The notes beneath the pieces were generated by a model. The model was not told the origin of the DNA and did not search any database. It was given only the letters and a program-made list of their open reading frames with translations. Below, one piece after another: positions 1 to 8,700 of a stretch of DNA of 9,920 bases. The DNA is taken from NCBI GenBank assembly GCA_900545735.1, contig URAC01000033.1, positions 1 to 9,920 on the forward strand. The letters run 5' to 3'. A program made the position numbers and the translations under genes. The stretch comes from an uncultured Bacillota bacterium. GTDB lineage: Bacteria > Bacillota > Clostridia > Christensenellales > UBA1242. The stretch's first letter is position 1; the number at the start of each line of letters is the position of its first letter.

Positions 1-43
1 ACGAGCCTTATCGTCGGCAGCGTCAGATGTGTATAAGAGACAG
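1..43 (+). other. Nextera Read 1 adapter with i5 index (synthetic, not genomic)
   Basis: Bases 11-43 match the Illumina Nextera Read 1 transposase adapter, ending in the 19-bp Tn5 mosaic end at 25-43. Bases 3-10 (GAGCCTTA) sit exactly where the i5 index belongs and match the index I recall as S521. Bases 1-2 (ac) fit the end of the P5 primer. None of this is biological sequence; the insert starts at 44. Confidence 0.98.
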
Positions 44-88
44 ACATATAAATTTGATGCAAAAGTTCTAAAAATTTTAATTCCATAG
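44..88 (+). CDS. Possible 3' end of an upstream gene (14 codons and stop)
   Basis: The frame beginning at the first insert base stays open for 14 codons (TYKFDAKVLKILIP) and ends in TAG at 86-88. The other two forward frames hit stops within this stretch. The peptide has an ordinary amphipathic protein-like composition, and a gene ending 44 nt before the ABC ATPase start would suit an operon. Fourteen codons is too little to identify a family or to exclude chance, so this is a tentative partial CDS whose 5' part was lost at the tagmentation site. Confidence 0.27.
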   Translation, partial: TYKFDAKVLKILIP

Positions 89-118
89 TGATTTATTTTT
101 TTATGCTTTGCAAAATAC

Positions 119-123
119 GGGAG
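119..123 (+). promoter_or_regulatory. Ribosome binding site that sets the ABC ATPase start
   Basis: GGGAG lies 9 nt upstream of ATG at 133. It favours that ATG over the in-frame GTG at 88, which has no Shine-Dalgarno sequence and would add 15 residues that do not belong to the ABC fold. A second ATG at 139 is less well spaced. Confidence 0.7.
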
Positions 124-132
124 AAAAATTTT

Positions 133-1140
133 ATGGCAATGTTAAAACTGACCAATGTATGCAAAAAATATAAAAATTCAGAGATATATTCTGTTAAAGA
201 TTTAACTTTTGAAGTCAAAGAAGGAGAAATCTTCGGATTTTTAGGCAAAAATGGTGCTGGAAAATCAACAACTATCAAATCAATTACAGGCATCATTCCT
301 TTTGATAGTGGAACGATTGAAATTTGTGGACACGATATCAAAAAAGAACCTATTGAATGTAAACTCAACATAGGTTATGTTCCTGATAACCACGCAGTTT
401 ATGAAAATCTAACTGGCAAAGAATATGTCAACTATATTGCTAGCCTATATAAAGTTAGCAAGGAAGATACTGAAAAAAATCTTGAAAAATTTGTTAAGTT
501 ATTCAATATGCGCCACGCTATCGATAATCAAATCAGGTCCTATTCGCACGGAATGAAACAAAAAATTTGTATTATTGCAGCGTTAATACACAATCCAAAA
601 CTTTGGGTGCTAGACGAACCTTTAATGGGATTGGACCCTCAATCTGCTTATGATATTAAATGCTATATGAAAGAACACAAGCGTCTTGGAAACACAGTGT
701 TCTTCTCATCACACAATATTGATATGGTTGAAAAACTTTGTGATAGAGTTGCAATTATCAATAAAGGTCACCTTGTTGAAATCATAGATGTTGAAGATTT
801 TATGGCAAATTCTAAAGTTTCGCTTGAAGAATACTTCTTGGAATTAACTAAAGATGAAATATCCATCAACGACCAACTTGCTGAAGCAAATAAAAGCAAG
901 AAAAAGAAAAAATTCTCTTTCCCTTGGTTTAAGAAGAAAAAACAAGAAGAAAAAGACGTTCTTGAAGAAATATTAGAAAAGACAAAACAAAACTCAGAAA
1001 ATGCTGCAACAGAAGCTGAAGAAAATGTCCCTTCCGACAAAGAGAGTGTCGAAACTAAGAAAGAAGATAATGATGCACAAAAAGAAGGCACTTCCCCTAA
1101 AAAAAGAAAAAGAACTCCTAAAAAAGAAGAGGTAAAATAA
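133..1140 (+). CDS. ABC transporter ATP-binding protein (ABC-2 exporter type) with charged C-terminal tail
   Basis: This 335-residue cytoplasmic ATPase powers an ABC transporter, and its partner is almost certainly the permease encoded 1 nt downstream. The nucleotide-binding domain (about residues 4-240) is intact. It has Walker A GKNGAGKST at 38-46, a Q-loop position reading GYVPD (81-85, with Asp where Gln is classical, as is common in ABC-2 ATPases), signature YSHGMKQK at 137-144, Walker B LWVLDEP at 157-163 with catalytic Glu162, D-loop GLDP at 166-169, and the switch His194 in SSHN. ATPases of this group usually end near residue 240-300. Here residues 244-335 form a low-complexity Lys/Glu-rich tail, probably disordered, that includes a Lys-aromatic-Lys patch at 254-270. 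The start at ATG 133 is chosen by its Shine-Dalgarno sequence and by where the ABC fold begins. The substrate cannot be inferred from the ATPase. Confidence 0.95.
   Translation: MAMLKLTNVCKKYKNSEIYSVKDLTFEVKEGEIFGFLGKNGAGKSTTIKSITGIIPFDSGTIEICGHDIKKEPIECKLNIGYVPDNHAVYENLTGKEYVNYIASLYKVSKEDTEKNLEKFVKLFNMRHAIDNQIRSYSHGMKQKICIIAALIHNPKLWVLDEPLMGLDPQSAYDIKCYMKEHKRLGNTVFFSSHNIDMVEKLCDRVAIINKGHLVEIIDVEDFMANSKVSLEEYFLELTKDEISINDQLAEANKSKKKKKFSFPWFKKKKQEEKDVLEEILEKTKQNSENAATEAEENVPSDKESVETKKEDNDAQKEGTSPKKRKRTPKKEEVK
862..1137 (+). other. Low-complexity charged tail of the ABC ATPase
   Basis: Residues 244-335 of the ATPase are dominated by Lys, Glu, Ser, Thr and Asn. A Lys5-FSFPWF-Lys4 segment (residues 256-270) comes first, then a short probable helix (about 272-286), an acidic stretch, and a final basic cluster (PKKRKRTPKK). 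It lies outside the conserved ATPase fold and has no recognisable domain. It is likely disordered and could contact the membrane face or the permease; that role is inference. Confidence 0.7.
1126..1132 (+). promoter_or_regulatory. Ribosome binding site for the TTG-initiated permease
   Basis: GAAGAGG lies 9 nt upstream of TTG at 1142, inside the last codons of the ATPase gene. It supports TTG as the true start. The ATPase stop codon (1138-1140) lies between this site and the start, an arrangement typical of translational coupling. Confidence 0.65.
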
Positions 1141-1141
1141 A

Positions 1142-2776
1142 TTGAAGCAACTATTAGCATTGATAAAACTTGAGTTTGCATTAAAATTCCCAAAATTTGA
1201 CAAAAGCAAAAAGCTTTATGTCAAGATTTTTGATGCTATAGCGATTTTAATTGGAGTTGGCATAGTTGCCGCTCTTGTTATGTTTATGTTTAAAAATATC
1301 ATTGATATTTGTTTGCGTTCAAACTTAGGCAACGAATTTTTGATATTTTTCATTTTGATTGTCCAACTAATTCAATTATTTGTTGGGCTTGGGCTTCTTA
1401 CTAAAACATTATTTTTTAATTCAGATTCCGCTTCACTTTTAAAATTGCCTGTAAGCGGCGAAAAAATATTTGTTGCAAAATCACTGTTTGCATTTATCTA
1501 TATGTGCATATTTTCTGTGTTGATAATGCTTCCAGTTTTGATAATGTATGGCATTTTAGCAACTGGATATGGAATGTTGGCAAATGTTGCCCTTTTCTAC
1601 TGCATGATTCCTTTTGTGTGCATATTTACTGCAATTTTGCCATTTATTTTAGCAACAATTTTTGCGCTTCCAACTATGTATATAATTTCATTTTTAAAGA
1701 GCAAATTCATTTTAATGCTTATAACTTATGTGGCTATAGTTGCAATCGGGTTCGTTACATATATGCAAGTGTTAGACATAATCTTGAAACTGTTAAGTCA
1801 AAATGAAGCAGGCGCAGTGCTGACCCCAGATGTAGTTGCCAGCGTAAAAAATATAACTTATTATTTCTATCCTGAAGTCGCTTTAAAAAACATCTTGATT
1901 GGCAACAACTTTTTAAAAAGTTTGTTGGTAACATTGTTAGTGGGTGCAGTTTGCATTTTTGGGCTAGTTTTAATTGCCAAAAAGATTTATGTTAAGGTGC
2001 TCTTAAACAATGTTGAAAGCGAAAACACATTCCTTAGAAAGGATATTAAAATTAAAAAAATGAGCGTAACAAGCGCACTATTTAAAAGAGAATTTATAAA
2101 CATATTCCGCTCTGTTAACTATTCGTTTCAATATTTAGCAGTCGTCTTAACAACCCCACTTATGGTCTATTTCTCAAACACTATTTGCGGAAATATCGGA
2201 ATTGAAAAATTGGGGGCTGGATTGCTCCCTGGCATTAGCATTTTGGTTTTAATTATGTTCTTGTCTATGGCTGTTTCCTTTTCCGCTTCAAGTTTGACAA
2301 GAGAGGGAGATAAATTCTTCCACACAAAAATTATTCCTGTATCTTATAAAAGGCAAATTTCTGTCAAATTGTCCTTATATATGATTGTTACTGTCCCATC
2401 AATTTTAATTAGTTGTTTAGCGTTATTCTTCTTTGGAACTCTATCCATTGCACAAGTTTTACTCTACACGCTTGCAATTTCGCTTATTATGCTCGGCAAT
2501 GCTTGTTTTGGCATTGAAAGAGATTTGAAAAATCCAAAATTCAAATATCTTGGAAACGAAGAGATGACCAACGCTAATAGGAATGTTATTTCAAGTGTTG
2601 GCATTGGCTTGATTATTTCATTATTGCTTGGCGTAGCAGCTATTATCGTGTCTTATATTTTCAACCTCAATTTTATATATTACATTCTATTTGGCTTTGC
2701 CGTTCCTTATGCCCTTATTGAATTTATTACACTATTCGCCAAATTAGAGAAAAAATATCACAATATTGAAGCATAA
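1142..2776 (+). CDS. ABC-2-type exporter permease, 12 predicted membrane helices (PF16949-like)
   Basis: This 544-residue polytopic membrane protein is the probable transmembrane subunit for the ATPase just upstream. Hydrophobic segments fall near residues 29-51, 66-90, 113-137, 147-175 (long, possibly two), 189-212, 258-280, 328-347, 361-382, 410-432, 436-454, 482-506 and 510-532. That suggests two six-helix halves joined by a basic cytoplasmic linker (about 281-325). Motifs I associate with the ABC_tran_2 (PF16949) family are visible: SASLLKLPVSGEKIFVAK at 96-113 in the first half, LTREGDKFFHTKIIPVS (385-401) in the second half, and DLKNPKFKYLGNEE (461-474). The duplicated 'K-hydrophobic-P-V-S' cytoplasmic loop supports an internal duplication. 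It starts at TTG, with a Shine-Dalgarno sequence 9 nt upstream and only 1 nt after the ATPase stop, so the two subunits are likely made in fixed ratio. The substrate is unknown. Confidence 0.88.
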   Translation: MKQLLALIKLEFALKFPKFDKSKKLYVKIFDAIAILIGVGIVAALVMFMFKNIIDICLRSNLGNEFLIFFILIVQLIQLFVGLGLLTKTLFFNSDSASLLKLPVSGEKIFVAKSLFAFIYMCIFSVLIMLPVLIMYGILATGYGMLANVALFYCMIPFVCIFTAILPFILATIFALPTMYIISFLKSKFILMLITYVAIVAIGFVTYMQVLDIILKLLSQNEAGAVLTPDVVASVKNITYYFYPEVALKNILIGNNFLKSLLVTLLVGAVCIFGLVLIAKKIYVKVLLNNVESENTFLRKDIKIKKMSVTSALFKREFINIFRSVNYSFQYLAVVLTTPLMVYFSNTICGNIGIEKLGAGLLPGISILVLIMFLSMAVSFSASSLTREGDKFFHTKIIPVSYKRQISVKLSLYMIVTVPSILISCLALFFFGTLSIAQVLLYTLAISLIMLGNACFGIERDLKNPKFKYLGNEEMTNANRNVISSVGIGLIISLLLGVAAIIVSYIFNLNFIYYILFGFAVPYALIEFITLFAKLEKKYHNIEA

Positions 2777-2780
2777 TAAT

Positions 2781-2785
2781 AGGAG
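2781..2785 (+). promoter_or_regulatory. Ribosome binding site of the giant Ig-like protein
   Basis: AGGAG lies 6 nt before ATG at 2792 and just after the permease stop (2774-2776). This strong site fixes the start at the Met that begins the membrane-anchor sequence. Confidence 0.8.
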
Positions 2786-2791
2786 TACAAA

Positions 2792-5700
2792 ATGAAAAAA
2801 TTATTGATATTCTTAATGGTCTTAATCCCCTTGGTGGTAATATTCATCGTAAATGTTACGGTGGATATTGTTGGTGGTGTTGTTTCAATTTCTGTTGACA
2901 ACATCACTTTGGATTATGAAAATTATGTAGCGAACATCAATGAGCCATTAAAATTAAATGCCAAAATTCAACCTGAAGGTGCTTCAGATAAAACTATTAT
3001 TTGGAGTTCTTCAGATGAAACTATCGCAACAGTTGATGAAGAAGGCAATGTTATTTTTCACGCTTTTGGTGCTGTTGATATTATCGCAACAAGCGGCGAC
3101 GGACTTAAAAAGGCATCTTGCCGTGTTAACATAACAGATACACGCGTTCACGATATTGAAATTTTTGCTGAAAAAACAACATTAAAACTTGGCGAAACAA
3201 GTTTGATTTGGGCAAACGTAATTCCAAGCGCGGCAGAAAATCAAAATTATATTTTGCGCTCTTCAAATGAAAATGTATTGAGCATCAATGCTAGTGGCGT
3301 TGCAACAGCCAAAAATGTTGGAACTGCAGTAGTTACAGCAACTTCCATCGATGGAAATTATGAAGCAAGCATCACAATTAATGTTAAAATTCCTGTTGCT
3401 TCTGTAAACATCATTCCAGAAGAAGAACAAATTACAATAGGTTCTTCATCAATTTTGTTAAGTTATGAAATCCAACCTTTAAATGCAACAAATAGGCAAG
3501 TTATCTTCACTTCTTCCGACCCTTCAACCGCTACAGTTGATTTGAATGGAAGAATAAACTTTATCAAAACAGGTTCAGTTGTTGTTAGCGTTTCCACTGT
3601 TGATGGAAATTTCACAGATACAATCAAAGTTTCTTACACTGGCGGCTACCCTGTTTCTTTAGAATTGGAAGATAGCGAACTTTCTTTTGATATTTCAGAT
3701 GGCGTTAAGAATAAGCAAATCAACTATTCATTAAGCCCAAGCGATACACATATTAAAAACATATATTTTTCAAGCAACAACACAAATGTTGCAACTGTAA
3801 ATCAAACAGGCTTAATTCAAATTATAGGCGGCGGAACAGCAACAATAACTGTTAAAATTCAAACTGGTGAAGACAGCTTTGTCTTTGACAGTATTTTAAT
3901 CAATTCTAAAAGAGATATAACAAATATTGATTTTGACTCAACAAAATTAATCACTGCAAATGATAAAATCACTTTAAATCCAATTATCACCCCTAGCGAT
4001 GCAACAAATTTTGATAATTTGGCTTATCAAATTGTTGATGGCGCTAACGCAACAATATCTGAAAGCGGAGAATTAACATTCACCGCTGTAGGAACTGTTA
4101 AAGTTAAAGTGTATTTAAAAGATAATGATTCCATTTTTGCTTTTATTGATGTTACATACACAGATGGCTATCCATACTCAGTGGACAAAGTTGAAAGTGA
4201 AATAAACATCAATGCAGGAGAAAATGGCGCATTAAACTTTATCTTAAATCCAACTGGTGTTTCTAAAAAACAATATTCATTTTCTATAATAGAATCCTAT
4301 CCAATAAATAGTGGTGATACAGTAATTACTCTAGACGAAATAAGCGGAAGATTTACTGCAATTTCAGGCGGAACAGCAATAGTAAGATTGTTTGTAAAGA
4401 CAAGTGAAACAAGCGAAATTTCAACTGATTATGTTATTAAGGTAAATAAAGAAGCTGAAGATATTGAATTTGATATCAACGAAGAGCAATTTGAAAATTG
4501 TTATGTTACAGGACAAAACGAAATAGAATTCAGCGCATACGCTTTGCCTCTTGATGCAACAGACAATGAAATTGTTTATTCCATTTCAAATCAAACTATA
4601 GCAAAAATTGTTGGCAATAAAATCCACTTCAATGAAGCAGGCAAAATCACTTTAACTGCCACATTAAAAAGCAATCCATCAATTTCAAAAAGCGTAACAA
4701 TTTGGTATACAGGCGGATACGCAATAAGCGCGCAAATTTCAGGCTTGCCTGAAAGAATAATTGCTGGAAATTCAACCTTTGACATTTCTTTAACAAATAT
4801 TATTCCTGCTAACGCTTCAAACAAAAGTTTTTCAGTTGAATTATCCAATCAACAATCAATCTATTCTAATATGCTTACTATAGCATATAATTCAGATTCA
4901 ACTTTAGCAACCATAACTCCAGTAAATGCTGGAACACTCACCTTCTCAATCATTCTTGCAGGTTCAACATCTTCAATTTATTCTAAATCTATAGAAGTTT
5001 TAAGAAAAGTTGAAAGCATTGAATTTGTAACATACGCTGGTGAAACACCAAACACGCAAATAGACTTGTTATGCAATGTTTTGCCTATTGATGCAACGAT
5101 AACCGATGTTACATTCAGTTTAGATGAAATTTATTCTTCTATCGCATATATTTCTGACAATAAATTGATTTTCAATGAAAGTTCAAACGATAAGGAAACA
5201 GTTATAGTTAAAGCCACTTTGACTGATTTTGATGGAACAGTCAAAACTGCAGAAATTTCCATTACAACAACATTTGGCAAAATTGTTGCTCCTGAAGGCG
5301 ATGAAATAAATCTCGCTCCTTCAAACAAGGTTGAATATAATTATTCAAGCGAATTAATTGCAGGCTATGAAATTGCTTATTCAATTTTAAGTGGAGAAAA
5401 TTTTGTTGATATAACATTAAATGGGGCTAAATTAAATATCACCGCGTTAGAAGTTGGCAAAACACAAATTGAAGTTCAATTAATCAACTCCACAACTAAA
5501 GAATTGTTTAAAATTTTAGCAAACTTAAAAATTACAATAGCAGAAAAAATTACAGATATTTCAATCACTAGCGAAGATTTAGAATTTTATAACAACAAGT
5601 ATTTCACTGCTATAAATTCTATAATTTTAGGCATAAATTTAACACCTTCAACAAGCACTCTTGACAATGTTCTTTTCAAAATTTCAGATGAAAGCATTGC

Positions 5701-8700
5701 AACTTTTGACTTGTCAACAAGAACATTAGAATTTAAGAAGGCAGGCATTGTTGATTTAACAATTTCAACTTCTGATTATCAACTTTCTAAGAAATTTACA
5801 ATTCAATATACAGACGAAACATCTATATATTCAAAAATCAATTTAAACGATACTGAAAACAATATTTCTTTAAATTCAAGCAAAGAAATTAAATTGTTGG
5901 CTTATATTCCAAGCAATTTTGATTTATCAATTATTGAAGTCAAAGAAATTTTGCAATCTGGCAACAATGAATTATTAGAAATTGAAATCAAAGATGGAAA
6001 ATATTTCTTAAAGGCATTAAACAGCGGAAAAACTAACATACAAATCAAACTTTCAGATGGAACTGTTAAAGTCTTCCCTATTTTCGTTACATCAAGCATT
6101 GAAGATATAACATTCTCACAATCCGAAATTATAACAGCAGAAAAAGTTTATACTTTAAACCCTATTTTAACCCCTGCAAATCCAACAAATAAAACTTTAA
6201 TTTACTCCAGCAGTGATGAAGACATAGCAAAAGTTTCTACAAGCGGCGTTGTAACTTTCTATAAAAAAGGAAGCGTTGTTATAACAGTCGCTAGCGAAGC
6301 AAATCCAGAAATTTTCGCAACCATAGAAATTACAAGCACTTTTGGAGATATTTCAGACTTTACACTTAACTTTACAAAATTGAGTTTAGTTGTTGGAGAA
6401 ATGAGAATTTTATCAGCTAACTCTATCTATCCATCTGACGCGACAAGGCCAACATTTAGATATGAAATCATTTATTCACGTTTGAATAATGGCTATACTG
6501 GCTATGACGTAATAACACTCAACAACGGCACAATTACTGCTGAATATGGCGGACTTGCAGTTGTTAAAGTTTATGTAACACTTGCAGATGGTTCAGAAAT
6601 AGCAAAGACTTGCGAAATTGAAGTTATTAGAGAAATTAATTCAGTTGACATTAAACTTGATAGCGAATTGGATATTTATCAAAATTATTATGTAACAAGT
6701 CGAGAAGAAATTGAATTTTCTCTAATCACCTCACCTTTTGACGCAACAATTTCAAATTCTTCAATAACAATAGATGATGAAAATGTCGCTGAAATAATTG
6801 GAAATAAAATTTCCTTCAAAAATGAAGGATTGGTAAAAATAACAGTAGTAATAAATGGAATAACAAAACCTTTATCAATCAGGCACACAAAGACTGCAAT
6901 TTCATTTGAACTTGAAAATATAACTGGCACAGTATCTGGCAACATAAGAACTATAAATATTGATGCAGATTCAACACTAGTACTTAATCCAATCAATGTA
7001 ATTCCATCAGATTTAATGGATAAAGAAATTAATTTGAGTTTATTGTTGAATTCGCCTAACTGCATCGGAGATATGGTTTGCGAAGCAATAGATAACACAA
7101 TTTACGCAAGAAAAGGCGGAAAAGCAAGGTTCAAAATTACAGTTGCCGGCAAAGAAAGCAATGAAATTTTAGAAATTATTGTTATTAAAAAAGCAACAAG
7201 CATTGATGTTCCAACAAAGATTGAAACTTCAAAGGAAACATTCCCAATTAATGCGGAAATTTCCCCAGCCGATGCCACTAACCCAATTTTAAAATATACA
7301 ATTTTAACAAATCCACAAATAGCAACAATCAATGAACAAGGCATCATATCTTTTTCAGAAGAAGGCGAAATCACTTTAAAAATTTACAACGAATTTTCAA
7401 ATTTAAGCACAATTATAACAATAGTTTATTCTCACGGAATTAAAACAATCGAATTTGACAACTGCCCTGACTATGTATTTATTGGCAAGACTTTACAATT
7501 ATCAGTAATTGTTTCTCCAGAAAATTTAGAAAATGAGCCAATTAAATGGAATATCATTTCTGGAAATGAATTTGCAACAATTACAGATACTGGATTGTTA
7601 ATTCCAAACAAACTTGAAGGAGAAATCACAGTTCTCGCTTATTTAGCAAATTATCCAGATGTTGTTGTTCAAAAGAAGATATCTATTTATGCAATCATAA
7701 CTGATATCAACCTTGATGAAGACGCGTCAAAGGATAAATTGGGCATTGCAGAAGAACACGTCTTTGGAACTCACAACTCTTATTATGAACTAAATGAAGA
7801 AGGTAAAACAGTAGAAAAATTCACAAATCAATTCCAAATTGGTTTCTCATTGTTGCATAATGCTTCAACAATGCCAACTTTAATCTATAAATCAAGCAAT
7901 GAACAAATTGCAACAATTTCAGCAACTGGCTTAGTAACAGTATTATCCCCTGGAAAAGTAACAATAAGCGTCTATCCTCAAAAACAAATAGGTAATGACC
8001 CAACAAAATATGTTTATGATTCTTACACATACAATTTTGTTGAAGGTTTAAATATCTATGACGAAGATGGATTTAAATATTGGAAAGATACTTACAAATC
8101 AGAAGCTAATCCAGTGTCACCAGACTGTAAAACTTTATTTAGAAAAGTTGGCGTTTTGCAATCTGACCTTAATTTTGCAAGCGCAGGACATATGACAATT
8201 GGTTCTGAAAAAACTTTATATGGCAACGGTCATTTAATCAATCTAAATAATAGAAATGGAATCAATTCAGATTCTTATATGCAAATAAATGGTGATACAA
8301 CATTTAGGAATGTCCACATCAGAAGCTACAATTTTAGCGCTGGAGAATCCATCGTTAAACTTGATGGTGTTAAAGCTCCAGTGATGACAGGCACTGACCA
8401 AACAAATATAAATATGGAATATTGCATATTTGAAAGCGGACAAAAAAACTTTGAAATTTCCAATTCTTCAGTTAATTTCAAAGGATGCATATTTGCAAAT
8501 TCATATAATGCTGGCGTATTGCTTCGTTCAAATGGATTAGAGCACAACAATAATTATGTTTCCTTTGATAGTTGTATATTTGACAATAATATGTTAGGCG
8601 GAGTTTCAAACGCAACAACAAATGAAGCTGAATCAAAATTAAAATCTTTTGTAACTTTTGAAGGATTTGCAGATTTCTATGACTGGCAACCACTTTCATT

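Noticed and set aside
54..81. Possible sigma-A-like promoter before the ABC ATPase: TTGATG (54-59), 16-nt gap, TTTAAT (76-81).
   Set aside because: The match is partial, such hits are expected by chance in this AT-rich DNA, and it overlaps a possible upstream coding end; not firm enough for a feature.
1504..1806. Second open frame on the + strand inside the permease gene.
   Set aside because: It overlaps a clear membrane-protein gene in another frame, has no Shine-Dalgarno sequence and its translation has no recognisable features.
2882..8047. Recent tandem DNA duplication or assembly collapse in the Ig-like array.
   Set aside because: The copies differ greatly at the nucleotide level and no long exact repeats are visible, so the array looks old and unlikely to be misassembled.
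8442..8448. Seven-A tract inside the giant gene as a possible phase-variation site.
   Set aside because: Seven-A tracts also occur in the ABC ATPase tail (1099-1105) and in dapB; the length is modest and expected in such A-rich coding DNA, with no sign of a frameshift.
4591..8699. Several minus-strand open frames of 65-136 codons opposite the giant gene.
   Set aside because: They are antisense shadows of a long repetitive gene with biased codon use; none has a ribosome binding site or domain signature that I can see.
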